A DNA stretch of 64,000 bases from Cunninghamia lanceolata (GCA_027924645.1 BSBN01000809.1:44422001-44486000), one strand, 5' to 3'. Shown: positions 21,301 to 34,848, counted from the stretch's first letter. Notes: a model not told the origin generated them from the letters alone. Made by a program: numbers and translations.

Positions 21301-24016
21301 ATGGAAAGCACATAAAGACTAGAAATGAAAATATTCTTAGGCACCAAGTTTGGGGTTTAGAAGCTCAAGATAGAGGATATGCTCATGGATAGATATATGG
21401 GTTATAACACCTAGATCCAAACATGTTGTGATGAAATAATAAGATAGGGACATATTGGATAGAAAAGAAAAAGGGTCTCATTAGACTCTATTTGGATAAT
21501 TATATATTGTTGAATGTTCATGAAGGAACCACTACTTTGCCTCTTTGGAACAAGTTGTGAGAATTTTCTAGGCTAAATCCTTGGTAAATAAGTTTTCCCT
21601 TAGAAAGAAGTTGTACACACTTAGGATGGAGGATGGTGGTTTTATGGCTACACACTCAAATTATTTCAATATTCAATTTTGATCCAATTACAATCTATTG
21701 GACTAAAAATGGAGGATAATCATTGTATGAATTTCATATGTTATTTGCTAGATTCATAGGATCACCTTGTTATGGGCATTAGGAACACTACTACCAAGTT
21801 CAAAATGGATGAGATGGTGACATCATTACTATTAAAATAGATGTAAAGGAAAGCTTCTAAATCTATTAAGGAGGCCCTATCTATTCATGGAAGACAAAAA
21901 GAGAAAGGTAAGAAGTAGGATAAGAAGCAACATAAGTATGGATCAAATACTTATGGGAGATCCAAATCTACTAGTAAGACCAAAGCTAAATGTTAGAATT
22001 GTAGCAAGCTATGCATTTTAGAAGAGAGCACAAGGAGGATAAAAAGAAGAATAATTGTTCTAATGATAAGTTGAAGAAGTCCTCCTAGGATGATGGTGAT
22101 GCCTTTTTTTAGCTTTGGCAACAAATGCACCAAAAGGTGTGTGGTTGATAGACTCTAGTGCTTCCTTCCACATGACCTGACATTAGGGTTGGTTCTCAAT
22201 ATATAAAGAATATCATGTTGGGGAGGTGTACCTTGGACATGAATTTCACCCAAATATTATTCGCTATCAAATCCGAGTTTTGATTTGATTCCTTGATCGA
22301 CTAGTGAAAGGGATCAATGGTGTACTACACATCCCCAATTCATCACAGAACCTACTTTATATATAAGTAAGATTAGTTATTTGAGTATGAATGTTGTTTT
22401 CTTAAGTGGAGGGTACAAGATAGTGGGAGGAGATATGGTGCTTGCTAAGGGTGTTTGTGTAGGAACTCTATTTTAGCTAGATGCATGCACAATTGAATGC
22501 AATTTTTCTTATATTATTATAGTGGAGATCTGTAGAATCTACGCCTTCAAAATTGGAACCACTAGCAAAGAGGAGTGTTTCATCCACTTTTGATGGTCAT
22601 GTTTTCTAGGTACCTAAGGGTGGTCTTGATTTAGAGACCAAGCTACTAGTAGAGAAGACAATGTTATGGCATCAGAGGATGGGCCACATATGTGATAAGG
22701 GTCTAAGGACCTTAAAAAACAAAAAACCTTGTAGAAGGGTTAAATGATTGTAACCTTGAATTTAATTTTTTTGTGAGCATTGTGTAGATGGAAAATAGAA
22801 CCACACTTAGTTTTACTCTTGTTCTCATAGATTTTTTTGGGAATGCTCCTTTAATTTCTAAATCTATTATTATGTATATTTCATTGATGACTATGGTGGG
22901 ACATATGTATAATTCCTTAGAAGTAAATCTATAGTCATAAGTCATTTTAAAGAGTTTAAGACTCTTGTATAGAATGAAATTTGTAGGAAGATTAATATTT
23001 TGAGGACTAATAAGAGTGGTGAGTTTTGTTTAACAAATTTTGATAGATTTGGTAAGGATTATGGGATAGAGAGACACAAGACAACTCCATAAACCCCTAA
23101 GTAGAATAGAGTTGTAGAAAAAATGAACATGACATTGATGGAGATGGCTAGGAGTATGCTTAGTGGAGCTAGCTTAAAACTTAAGTTTTGAGCTGAAGTT
23201 GTTGCTATAACTTGTTACTTGGTTAATAAGTCTGCTACATTAACTCTTATTGAGAATACACCTATGGAGGTGTGGTCAAGTAAAAATCCCTCATTGAGAC
23301 ACCTTCAATTCTTTGGTTGCAAGGCATATGCACATGTGCTTGGGGAGAAGTAGTCTAAATTAGAGAACAAGGTAGTCAAGTGTATCTTCATTTGGTCTAG
23401 TGTTGATGTGAAAGGGTACAAGATTTAGGATCATATGGATGAGATAGTTTTGGATACCAGAAGTATTATTTTAAGAGAAGTTAAACCTTCTACATTTTTG
23501 TAACTAGAAAATGATGAGAAGAAGGATGTGGTTCAACTAACCAAGGTTGTTCACCAAAAGCCCATAAAGGGCTTGAAGAGGAGGAGAGCTAAGATAGTTG
23601 AGATAATTTTAAAGAGGAGACAAGACCTCCACCTCATCTCTTGAGGAGGTCCACTCAGCAAAGACATCAACTAGATAGGTATACTCCTCTTGACTTGATA
23701 TGTATTTTTTCTCTAGTTACTAATAGTGATGAACCTATAATTATGGAGGAGGCTATGGGTATGGATGATGTATCTATAGTCTTGGAGAGTGGACATGGGT
23801 GAGGTGATTACTACATTGGAGAAAAGTGACAAATGGGAATTACTACCTTTTCCTAATAGATGGAAGCTCATTGGCTGCAAATGGGAGTTCAAAAGGAAGA
23901 TTAGTTTAAATGATAGTGTTGAGAAGTACAAGGTGATATTGGTTATAAAAGAATATTTCTAGGTTGATGGAATAAACTTTGGTGCTATATTTTTTCCTAG
24001 TTGCCAAGATAATTGT
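21301..24016 (+). pseudogene. Copia gag-pol, many stops and frameshifts
   Basis: In order on the plus strand: gag start at ~21324 (MKIFLGTKFGV), UBN2-type gag to ~21900, the remains of a CCHC knuckle at ~21992 (C-stop-NC), protease active-site region at ~22147 (IDSSASFHMT), GAG-pre-integrase motif at ~22660 (MLWHQRMGHICDKGLRTL), integrase core 22800-23400 (including RTNKSGEFC where Copia has QTDNGGEF, so the Asp is lost, and VVEKMNMTLMEMARSML), and the RT N-terminus at 23820-24010 (KWELLPFPNRWKLIGCKWEF). It would have encoded the complete Copia polyprotein; the copy is dead. Stop codons occur every few dozen codons. Confidence 0.85.
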
Positions 24017-25261
24017 TGATGTTCAAATCTACACTTGCATGCAAGCTTGTACTGACATAGGAAGTTTATAAATGTGAGATGTGGTTTAGAAAAAAACCCC
24101 AAGATTTTAGAAGTTGGCTCTTTATCATATTTTTAATGAGCTTATTCAACAATTGTAGGGGAAAAGAGAGAAAGACATGAAATGAAAATATAGACAACTA
24201 ATCTAAGAAAATAGCCAAGAGCCATTTGCTCAAAGATATAACTATTGACTGCTGTTTTGGCACATCAACTCAAGTAGAATGAAGATCACTTTACTTCTCT
24301 TGAAAAAGTAACCAATTGGGAAGGTTAATTGCCTGTAAGGTCCCTATTTGCTGGGTCACAACATGCATCTTAGTGGCCTATGTGAATGTTTTTCAAGGGG
24401 CCTATGTTGGTAAATAAACTTGGACCAAATAGATAAGGTCTCTTTATACACAAGTTTTTCTTTTGAGTTCAAACTAATGAAGTCTTTATATAGAGTAATG
24501 CAATCCTTAGGTTTAGATTGGTAAAGTCTCTATGTAGACAGGTGTTATCTTTAAGTTCAAAGTTCCTAAGTGTAATCCTAAACTAATCTTTTGATAAAGA
24601 AAATGTAAAAGGAGATTAGGGCTAGAAGAAAGTAAAGAAAAATAAAATGAAATTGGATAGCCTCTATATCTGATCCACTGTACTTAATGAATCTGATGAG
24701 ATATGAAAATAACCTAAAATGTAATGACCAATATTTCACACAATCATAAACACATTAGATGCAAGAGTCTAAGGAGTTATTGAGAAATCATAATGAAAAG
24801 TGTGAAAATAACATGTTACATGCATAAATCAGAATTTATTCCTCAATCCCATATAAAGATATAAAAATTAAGCATTGATCTCGCTAAGAAGCATCAAACA
24901 TAAATAGGAAAAATTGCAAATACATTACCACTAGATGGCAGGAACACATAGAAGACTAAATATTTACTATTAATGGGAACCAAAATTGGTAGGTTACAAG
25001 TAATAACAGAATTCCCACACTATAGATGTGTTTCAGTCCACCACTTACATGCCTTGTCAAAATTACAAAATTGCATCCTTGTATTAGAATCTTTATATTC
25101 CCCCCCTAAAATCAAATGACACTCCTTTTTATAGAGGTGATATTTAATTACATTCATCACAAGGTTAGCCTAGTAGGACAAGACCTATTTACAAGTTACA
25201 TGCTTGCTTCAAAATTCCAAATCTAGGTTAGCCCCTTATAAAAAAAATTACAAGTTACACA
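24017..25261 (-). repeat. Candidate 3' LTR of minus-strand element C
   Basis: On the minus strand a purine-rich tract (CTCAAGAAGGTCAAAGTGA) precedes TGTGTAACTTG at 25261, and a TATA box lies 130 bp further on. This follows the C-terminal ORF fragment of element C (25400-26380), where a 3' LTR should be. The far end was not found and may be anywhere before the Copia truncation at ~24016. The stretch 24430-24560 holds three loose direct repeats of AA.TCT.TATATAGA-like sequence. No gene seen. Confidence 0.4.
25126..25133 (-). promoter_or_regulatory. TATA box in the candidate LTR
   Basis: Minus strand reads CCTCTATAAAAAGGAGTG, a good plant core promoter shape in U3 position. Confidence 0.4.
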
Positions 25262-25399
25262 TCACTTTGACCTTCTTGAGGTATATTTATGAATTGAGTT
25301 ATTACATCTTAAAAAGAATAATGAATGAAATAATAGCAAGGGTATCAAGCCTCTCTAGGAAAATGAGAGTGGAAATTAAGGATGGCCTCATTTATGTCA

Positions 25400-26380
25400 T
25401 TGTGATTTGGTCCCTGATGGTACTTCACCTTCATCTTTTGGGAGAAAGTTGACTACTTGGTCTTATCATGAAGCTCTGTGAACTCAGGTCTACTACCCCT
25501 AAAAGTTTCTGAGTGCAGCTTTTGACCTCATCAATTCATCAATGCCATGCTCAATTAACTATTGATGAAAAGGGTTTTTGAACTCCTTGACCATCTTGGA
25601 TGCAGTAAGGACTGTGACAAACATGCCTTTGAAGGTGCAAGGGATAGCTTTGATTAATTTCTCAATCTTTGGCATACCCCCATCTATCGAATCCCTTTTG
25701 GACTTGAGCTTGTCTTTACATTTCTTCAGCACCTTGACCCTTAGTCTTCCAACCTGTAGCCATTCAATCAGTAACCTCTAGTCAACCTTATAAAATAATA
25801 TAAGCCAAAAAAGCTCACTTGAAGGCATTACTTTCATCCTCTGCAGGATTCAGAGGTATTCCTACCAAACAAAGAGTTCTTCATCAATGAAAACCTCTAA
25901 ATCTTGTAGTTTCTCTGCTTCATTACTGATGTTATGATAGGCTCTCGTTACTTCATTGATTACTATACTACCAAGGGCTTCAAGTGTGTCTTTCCATGCA
26001 ATGGTAGTAGAGAGGATACCCTCAAGATCAACATGATGATGATCTCTTTGTAAAGCTTCCATAATGGTCGGTGCTGGGGTACTTGAGTCAATTGGCCCAA
26101 TCAGGGGTGTGATGTAGGTAGTGAGATGTCCTACTTGTTTCTTTAGTTTCCCTTTTGTCATTTCATCCTTCTTCATCCTTTCCGGGATGGTAGACATAGC
26201 TCCCTGCAACGTTTATTTTTCTTCCTCTCTAGTTTGGTGGCTGAGGTTGACATGTTGTATGCTATAGTCACTAGGTACTGTTGTCTCATATTTGCACCCT
26301 TGCTGAGTTGTAGAACCTAGCAATCTAGAGAAACATGGGATCTTTCCAAGCCTATGGGTCACCTGTGATGGAAAGAACCT
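25400..26380 (-). pseudogene. Element C long ORF, C-terminal helical domain
   Basis: Minus-strand frame with few stops between 26209 and 25862 and degraded continuation to ~25400. Content is Lys/Glu-rich and helical (e.g. IPERMKKDEMTKGKLKKQVG, then AWKDTLEALGSIVINEV, then ISNEAEKLQDLEVFIDEEL). Its position, composition and order match the C-terminal segment of ORF copy B at 53900-52989 (helical, Asp/Glu/Lys-rich). It is the end of the same long ORF whose other parts lie at 31893-32089, 39654-40016, 41273-42695 and 47240-47897. Function unknown; not gag, protease, RT or integrase. Confidence 0.5.
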
Positions 26381-27216
26381 CCGGAGAAGGTCAGCTTCCT
26401 AGCTGGTTATCACTTAGAAACTATTGGACTAATGTCTTTGCAGGGAAAAGAGTAAGAAGGATTACAAGAAAATAAAAAAATACTATCTAAGGTGATGCAC
26501 CAAAATGGTTATTAGAGACTACACAAGTGACTAACACACTATAGAACCAATAATAATAAGGTTCTCATACGCAACCCAGTAGATCATAACCTTTTTATCA
26601 TCAATTTATAAGAAGGCTAAATAACAACAGTTCTGTGAAGGAGAAAGATGTTTTCTCACTACTCAAAAATTGATTCTCATTCCTAGCACATCTCACAACC
26701 TGCAAAAATACACGTATCCTTGCATAAAGGCACCAACATGAAATACAGTCCCAAGGACAAAGAACATCACAAAGATCTATACTAACACTAAGGACACACA
26801 ATACCAGAAGAAATGAGAAGGTATAAACTATTTATTACTGCTAAAAAGGTGTTACAATGTTGTATTACTCTGAAAATGGGTTACAAAACTGTTCACTTCT
26901 GCAAAAAAACTCAAAAATTACAATATACAGTACAGTGAATAGCAAGAACTACTGAATAATGAACAAGGAAGAAGACTATATACTTCCCAAATAGCTTGTA
27001 ACAAGATAAGCATGAGCAACCTCCATTTTCGTGCATCTCATAAATGCCCTCAAAATATCTGCCTGAAGTCCTCCAAAGTGGGCTCTCAATGCAGAAAAAG
27101 CCAAGGCATGTCATCACTAATCATAAAAGCACCTGAAAATGCCTTTAAATGCTCTTTAAGGCTACTAAAAACAAGTCAAACCTCTCAATAACTCAACCTA
27201 TTTGTCAACCTCACTC
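26381..27216. other. Unassigned, no gene seen
   Basis: Should contain the part of element C between its acidic linker and C-terminal domain, but no clear frame was recognised; short minus-strand ORFs (26601-27117) have no family signature. Confidence 0.35.
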
Positions 27217-30200
27217 TGTAGCATCATAAATGTCTGATATTTGCATAATAAATGACATAAATACACATTATTTTCTGCATCTAATTAACATTGACCAAGT
27301 GGTTTATAATTACACCACTTAGTTAATGTTTTTACAATCCAAATTTATTACAAACCTATCAGAAAATAATGGCATTTAGGACACAAATATTTAATTTCCC
27401 GATTTTGCATGGTTTAGGGACAAATTAAATATTGTGAAAGAACAACACAGTAATCGATGAGACTTACTTTTCCATGTGTGATAAATCTACCTATTATTGC
27501 TCTTTTGCATTTTTATTACAAATGATAAAGTAATTCATAACTTATTTCTTTATCGTTCGTTTACAACATCTAATCTATCTCTAGATTATGCAAAATTGAC
27601 ATAGCAACATCTTGTAACTCCTAGGCAAAATAAACATGACCATGCACTTGCATCACCTCTCGCATCTCATGGCTACATCAAAACCCCTTACAATTTCTAG
27701 CCATTCATACATGCATACATATGTATCATTATGATACAAGGCCCAATGCAATACATTTTTAAAAATGACCCTTATGCCTCCCTATACACATCACCATGTC
27801 TTTCACTTCCATGCACATGTAATTACAATATTATGCATTTAGGCACCACCTTATTCCTCCATGTGCATTTAAAAACAAGACATTCCTAGCAAGCTAAGCA
27901 TTCGACCCTATGTTTTCATGATGTTTCCTTTGACTTTGAAAAAATGCAGAAATCATACCTCACGGCCCCCTTTGATGTATTATCACTAGGCTTGAAAGAC
28001 ATGAAGTCTTGACCATGTCGCATAATGGATTGCAATGATTTTGTAAATCAAAAGTCAAAAAACACAATCGAATGGAAATTAGGTTGATCATGAAAAACAA
28101 GGAAAACCTAAAAAAAAGCTTTCATTTTGCATTTTACTCCTCCTCTCTCTCAGTGCCAAACCACCATGACTAGGGTTCTAAAGCTAAAAATGCATAGTTT
28201 CTGGTCGATTCTGGGTAGATTTTAGCCGATTTTCTAAGCAACAGGCAAGGTAAGTTGTATTACTGAGATTTTGACCTTTGGTTGTTTGATTTTGCGTCAA
28301 TTTTTGGGGCTCCATGGCTGCGATTTTGACTGGTTTTGATGCATTGTTTGTGGCTTTCTGTGGGCGACCACCTTTGCACTTGCTTTTTGACTGTGTTGGG
28401 GCCACTATGGAAGCATAAGTTTGAGCTTTGTTGATAATGTTAAAAAGGAAAAAAGGCAAAAACTTGAAGTCTTCTCTATGGCTACAAAAAGGTGAGACCA
28501 CTGTGTTTTCTTGTAGATTCTTTCCTTCCTTCTGTAGTTCGACAAGAGTGTGAAAATATACATTTGTTCATTCTTTGTATGCTTTTTGTTTTAACAAGCA
28601 TAAAAAAGAGAAAACCTTGCTAGCTTCAGACTATGAGCTCTCCATGTGGGTTTGCAAAGAAAATTTGTTTCATTATATAAAAGAAAAACATGAAGGAAAC
28701 CCTAGGGTTTCGAAACCATTTTTCTCTATCTTTTACTTCATAAATGAAGACTGTGTATTCTTTTGTCTATAGACACATGGATCTCATGCTCAGCCCTATA
28801 GCAGCATACAAACTTTAATATGCATTATTTCTTTCACCTGGGTCTTCAACAAAACTTCAAAAAGAAATTGTCTCCTTCATGCCATGGGAAAAAAAACCTC
28901 TGGGTTTGCATAGAAAACTTGATATTTCATTGTAATGGAAGTGCTAGGGTTTGAAAATTATCACTCCATTTTTTGTTGAAGTATAGACTACTAATGTAAA
29001 CACATTCTTAGCTATCACTGTAATCATTCAAGCTCTCTGTATTTTGCAAAATGCACTTGTCTTGCATCTTCTTGAAAAAGTGAAGAAAATGGCTCTCTTT
29101 GTATCACTCAGTTGCGGTCTATTTCCACTGTATTCTCTTTTATCTCTATAGTAGTCTTCTTTGTGCACTATGCATCTCTGCTCTTTCCTTTTGTCTACAA
29201 CACCGTCATAGGACTATTGCTCCATTGCTGCTCCATTGTTTGTATATTTTGTATCATATGAGTTTGTACCTTGCATTGCTATTCCAATTGGCATAAGGAG
29301 TTTGTAGCTACATGTTGTTCCATTATTTCATCAGTATATCATTGTACCTTTCATATGCTTGAGACTTGTACCTTCTTTTGGATAATGGCTGTATCATAAT
29401 GACATGATCATAAAAACTGTTTCAGTCCTTTTTTATAATCTTGTCACTAGAACATGATAAAGCCATATTGTTCCTTTTGCACCTCATACATATGAGACAT
29501 GACACTTGATGAATGATAGCATCTTCTTTTAAACCTGCACCTTTTACATTGTTGTCCCAAAAAACCTCACACATGATGTGGCATATAAAATTGTACTTGG
29601 TATCCCTGCACGTGTTAGTCATGTCTTCACAACTCTTTATGCAAATCTATAACAACACCAATGTGCCTACATGCTTGACAGGGCTATTTTTATACATTGC
29701 TTGTATTCATTTGGCTATCCCTTGATGTCTTTATTGCTACAACCTTGCCACATTTGGACTGCTCCATAACAACCAATAGGATTGTTCCATTTGGGTATCA
29801 TATGCCTATAGCTATTCTTATTCTATGATGAAAGCAAGATGAATAAGTAATGAAAATACCAGATGTTCTTTGTTTACTTTTCCTATACATCTATTATGAA
29901 CTGCATTTTGTGTATGTATACCTGTATCATTTGAAACCATTTCTCGTAGATAGTTGTCATGACCTGCATATATGCTTTACATACCTCTATTAGTCTGTAG
30001 AGGTACTGACTATTGTCAAGACTATCTTTGTCTTCGACCACCGCTCATTACATCCTTTATGAATGGTAACTGCTCTTAATGACAAACAAATGTTGTTCCC
30101 ATAGTAAAAATTGTAATTACCAATGCTGATATAATGTTGTTGACATGGAGGACTACTCTTTTTCTTTATAGATAAACTGTCCCTACATGGTAAAGCTGTT

Positions 30201-31887
30201 ACATTTCATGTTTTGTGATTGCCCCATAGACAAGGAGTGCTCTTCTAATAGAGGAAAATGTTATTCCTTGGTCTCTTATGTTTGTCTGCTCCTTATTTGA
30301 CTGTTACTACAGTCATCTCTGTGTGACTGCACCTTCATAGTGCTTTGGCTGTTGTCCCAAAACATTGACTGTTTGCATGCTTTTCTACTATTCCTTTCAT
30401 GATTGTGACATTCCTTTAGGCATGTCTGTTTTGGTATGACTAAATTCACTGTCACCCTTTTGTCAAATGATTTAGTGGGCCTATTCACTGTCCTTTCTCA
30501 CTGTAAGCTTCTTCTTCATCTACTTTTGGCTATTGTATTAAGCTGACTGCTGTCCATTGCCATATGACTGCCCTTTTTGACATGATATAAGGTTGCTACA
30601 TGCATTCAAAAGTAAATTGACACTTCATTGATGACACAAATGAAAAAGGTACCTGTACCATGAATGTATGCATGTACTTGTTTGTCTTTTTGCATATCAT
30701 CTCTCTTTTGGCTGTCCCGTACACGACTGTTTCTTTTAACACTCTACTGCACCTATGAAGTATCAATTATGTTTTTTACAGTAGATGTATTCATGGCTTA
30801 TACTTGTACAATTAATCATGAGTTCATGTACCTTTCATTTGCTGCTCTCTCTTGATAGTTGACTGTTGTTAGCATGCAATCATTCTGAGCACAAGATGTT
30901 GTTTCTAGTTTATCTTTGATAGATGGATTTCTTGGACAATCATTTAACTATTCTGAACTATCTAATGCTATAGTCAATGAGATGATTGTCCCTATTCCTT
31001 ATTGCATATACCACTGTCTTCTTGTTGTAGCATTCATGCACTTCCTGTGACTTTGCATCTTTGTTCTAGACAGTTCTCTTATGACTGTTCCTCACCTCCC
31101 TGGCAGTTTGTCTTGCATTTGTATATGGCATATGAAATGTTCTATAAGGACTATGAGCTAGTCTCAACCCTTGTGGGAGCTGCCTCCACTCATAATGTAA
31201 CCTGATGAATCAAACAGAAACATAATTACACCTGTATCTACACATGAAGCAAACTTGTTAGAAAATAAATGCATAATTTGGATGTGTTCGATGACTTGAT
31301 TATTCTCTAGGACATCCAAGGTATACATTTCTTATTTAAAGCATTTGAAGATCAATTTATACATGCATGGTATCTTGTTCATGTATGGTTTGGGACCATT
31401 CATTGCTTAGAGCATTGCTCTAACACCACTATTTTTTCCAGATGCAGGAACTAGAGACGACATGAAACTAGGAAGGACAAAGATCACTCGGGGCGATAGG
31501 ACAACACACCAGAACTAGAACCAATCATTCTCAGGAAATGACTGGCCTCTAAACTTAAATGCGCATTTATTTACATTTACTTATTCATGTATAGATTGTT
31601 CTTTAATTTCATTGAATAAGAAAGTTAACCTCACGGCTTGTGTGAGATAATGTACATTTTACATTCAATAAAGATTTTTTATTCTTCAGAAAAGATTTGT
31701 ATAAATCTTTCTTATGTTACATGCACTTGGATAAATGCAGTAATCTAATAAACATAATCTTTTGAATTATCATTTATGCACTTGAATGTAATGTATGAAG
31801 GCCTAGATGAAATGTACCTTTTAAGTTTTGAATCAAAACTCTACCTGAATGAGCTACAGTGAAATTTAGGTAATAGGTACCATCAGA
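27217..31887 (+). repeat. Candidate 4.7 kb inserted repeat (solo LTR or LTR-element remnant)
   Basis: Starts TGTAGCATCATAAATG, a common Gypsy LTR start. CACTC stands just before it (27212-27216) and again at 31888-31892, the point where the element C frame resumes, so the two could be a 5-bp target duplication. The right end reads CATCAGA rather than a canonical CA. No primer site, ORF or internal LTR copy was seen. Between ~30000 and 31100 a short motif around TGACTGTT/GACTGC recurs more than ten times. CTAGGGTTT phrases near 28170, 28705 and 28945 recall leader sequences. Everything about its class is inference. Confidence 0.35.
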
Positions 31888-31892
31888 CACTC

Positions 31893-32089
31893 CTCTTTGT
31901 CTACCATTGGGGTAACCACCTATGCTATCCTTGCTCCTTGTTCATCAATAGATATTGTGGAAAGTGTTCTATCTCTCTTAGGCTTTGTTTGAGCCTTACA
32001 CACTTCCACTAGTATTGAGGAATCTTCCTCTTTAGTGTAGATCCTCTTCCTTTTCTCAATAGTATGATTCAATTATACTGGAAGCCTTG
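31893..32089 (-). pseudogene. Element C long ORF, acidic/basic linker fragment
   Basis: On the minus strand a ~60-codon frame with only marginal stops reads IEKRKRIYTKEEDSSILVEV and KAQTKPKRDRTLSTISIDEQ. Composition resembles the charged linker of copy B (around 54300-54200). It abuts the CCTTG target duplication of the 32090-39653 element, and the frame resumes at 39654 beyond it. Confidence 0.45.
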
Positions 32090-34773
32090 TGTTGGTAATC
32101 ATTTATGTTTAGGTTTTTAAGCCAGAGCCACTGGTGGTGCCTGCATAAACATTCAGGTTTCAAGCATTTAAATATACAGGCACCTTCCAAAAAGTCCAAA
32201 AAATTCTGTCTTTCGGCCTCTGCAGTAGTAAAATTGTGAAAAATCAGTTAAGGTGCAGGTGTCTTTGTATATACAAGGGTGTTTGTATATACATGCAGGT
32301 CAAATATACATTGGCGGGTTTGCAAAATTTCCTTCACCCTGCAAAAAAGTGATGAAAAAATGAGTTATATGCATTTTTAAATGCATATCGAGTTTGCATA
32401 TACAAGGGGGAATCTATCACAGATTCCCTAGAATATTCTGCAGATGTATGCATTTCTGAATGCATATCTCGCTTAGAATGTGCATATACAAAGGGGGAAT
32501 CTTTCACACAGTCTCGGGAATATTCCCTGTTTGTATATCGAGTTGCATGTATATTAGGTTTGTATGTTCAGACATGCAACGACTATGTACAAGAGGAAAT
32601 ATACATTGCAGATATACAAAGGGGGCACATATACATTCGCTATAGTGCAAATATACAAGGGGCCTTGTATATTTGGAAATATGCAAAGCAGAATGTACAT
32701 CGGGTGGCAAATATACAAGTCAACATGCAAATGCACAAATGCAAAGGATATACAAGCTGAATTTCAAAGGGTTTTTCCAATCCAATTCATAAAAATTTGA
32801 AATCCGTACCTTGTATGTATATCAGCGTTGTATGTTCACACATACAAGCCGATATACAAGGAGAATGCATACAATTTAGACCCGAGGGAGAAATCAAATG
32901 CAGTGTATAAAATTTGAGGTCCGTTGTTTGTATATTTGGCTTGTATGTTCACATTATATATGCGACATACAAGAAAATATACAAAGGAGCAATGTACAAG
33001 CTAGATCCGATGCAAGGATCAAATTCAGCGAATTCAGGGTTGGCATCCGCGGCTTGTATGTTCGAATGTTTGTATATATGCCGATATACAAGAGGAGCTA
33101 GATACAAGCCAGATTTCAAAGCAACTTCAAAATGCTTCATAAAAATTTGAAATCCACGCCTTGTATGTATAAGGTGAATGTATATGCAGATATACATTGG
33201 GATATGCAAGGAAGGAGGATGCAAAGCGGACCCAATGGTGATTGTGATTTGCTCTATAACAGTTTAGGGTCCGCCTTGCATGTTAACTGTTGTATGTATA
33301 TGCATCCTGCATATACAAAGTTTTAAAAAGGGAATTTGTATATGCATATGTTTGTGCATATACAAGGGCGAAAATGGCAAAAATCGAAGGGAAAAGCCAT
33401 TGATAGAAATATGAGGTGCCTACGTGGCACGATTTCACTGGCCGGCAACTTTTCAACCTTTTTTGGGTACCGTTTATCTCAACGATGGGAGTAGATCGAT
33501 GGCCATGTTTTGAACCTACAGCGAAGGTTTTTTTTTTGTGTATTTGCAATTGTTTTTGAGTGGGAAAATAGTAAATGCATCCATTGCTACATTTCAAAGG
33601 GGCCTGCGAGTAGATGAGGCAATAATGGCAGAGTTGTAGCGGTACGGGTCAATGATGGACAGGCCAGCTACCCAATTTAAATGAAAAATCTGGAAACGAT
33701 GGCACATCTCCCAATTCCACCTATTCCCTCTTCTTCCTCTGCTTGATGCATTGATTATTTTGAGTGTCGATCTGAAGATGCATTGTATCTGGTGGATTTT
33801 TGATTTGCCTTGTAATTAATTTTGCTGAGTTCATAGTTTTGCTATAAAAGGTAGATTGTGTTTCTCATTTGAGGTTGTTGAAGACTTGGGCAATTTTGGG
33901 GAAAAATAACGAAATACAGAGCATTTTCATGGTTGTTGTATCTCTGTGGAGTTTATGTGTTGCATCTGAGTTGTATCTTGCACATATGTTCAATTTCAAT
34001 GTTAATGTTATATGAAAAATGCTTCTTACATGTGTTTTGCTGTCTGTCTCCACTTGCTGTATGCATTTCTTCTTATGAATTTGGTTGCTAAGGGTTTCTC
34101 AAATTCTAGAATACAGATTTATGTATTGCATGCTTAACCTCTAACTTCCATTCAAGGAGTGGATTAAATTGTTTTAGGTTGAGTGTGGAGGAGATTGTAT
34201 GTCAGCTGGGATATCCATAAGCAGAGACAGTTAAATACCCATTCTTGGGTGATGTTTGTAAGGCAAGCATCAATCTAACCCCTTGAAACTTGAATGCCAA
34301 TTGCAAGCCACTCTCATGTATACGTCTATGTGACTCCTTGCCCTGGGATAGGCACCAGTCTGTTCTTGTGAAGTAGTTATGATCCAAAACCCCTGTCTTG
34401 CATCCAAACCATCAAATTCAAACCAATCATTCCATTATTGTAATATGTTAATTGTAGGAGTAGGATTAGGAACCCCTGCATGCTCTCATACCTGACCAGA
34501 CACATATGTCCAAGAATGTTGCTAACCTTGTGATTTTTCACACAAATCTTGGTGCACACATGAGAGTATTCTGCCTGTTATCACAAAGCTAAATCTTTCT
34601 ATCATAGGGGAAGTCAAATGTCAAATCTTTAGCTAATAGGGATACCCCCCTTAGTGCAGTAAAACCAGAAGTGAAGGGGAGGCAGCTCATGCAACCTCCC
34701 GTATCTATCAGCCGAATCTCCCTGTGCATTGGAGCTGGCAAACCCTCTGCCGATTCAGGAAAAATTACCAATA
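32090..34773 (+). repeat. 5' LTR of the gag-only element
   Basis: TGTTGGTAATCATT...ATTACCAATA. The U3 part (32250-33370) is filled with variants of TATACAAG, CTTGTATGT and GTATATGCA in both orientations, several dozen in all. Short ORFs in every frame of this region are a by-product. TATA box at 33843. Confidence 0.92.
33843..33850 (+). promoter_or_regulatory. LTR TATA box
   Basis: TATAAAAG in TTTGCTATAAAAGGTAG, conserved at 38726-38733 in the 3' LTR. Confidence 0.6.
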
Positions 34774-34778
34774 AATTT

Positions 34779-34796
34779 TGGCGACTCTACTGGGGA
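34779..34796 (+). other. Primer binding site, tRNA-Arg type
   Basis: TGGCGACTCTACTGGGGA begins five bases after the LTR end. Its complement has the form TCCCCAGTAGAGTCG plus CCA, the 3' end of a plant tRNA-Arg as I know it; tRNA-Arg priming is established for Ogre-like Tat elements. Confidence 0.8.
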
Positions 34797-34848
34797 ATTG
34801 ATGAAAAAAGAAGTGTTATATTTTATCCATCTGAGTCACCAACAGATT

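Larger units (their letters stand above)
20077..24016 (+). mobile_element. Decayed, 3'-truncated Copia element
   Basis: A 5' LTR (20077-21188), a tRNA-Met primer site and a collinear but heavily broken gag-protease-integrase-RT series run on the plus strand. Coding similarity stops inside the RT N-terminus near 24016 and no 3' LTR was found, so the rest of RT, RNase H and the 3' LTR are missing. Confidence 0.85.

Noticed and set aside
22147..22180. Shared Asp-Ser-Ser at the protease active site of both Copia elements (also ~49914) as a novel catalytic variant.
   Set aside because: Both copies are decayed and a single G-to-A change from the usual Ser-Gly explains it; two cases do not show a functional variant.
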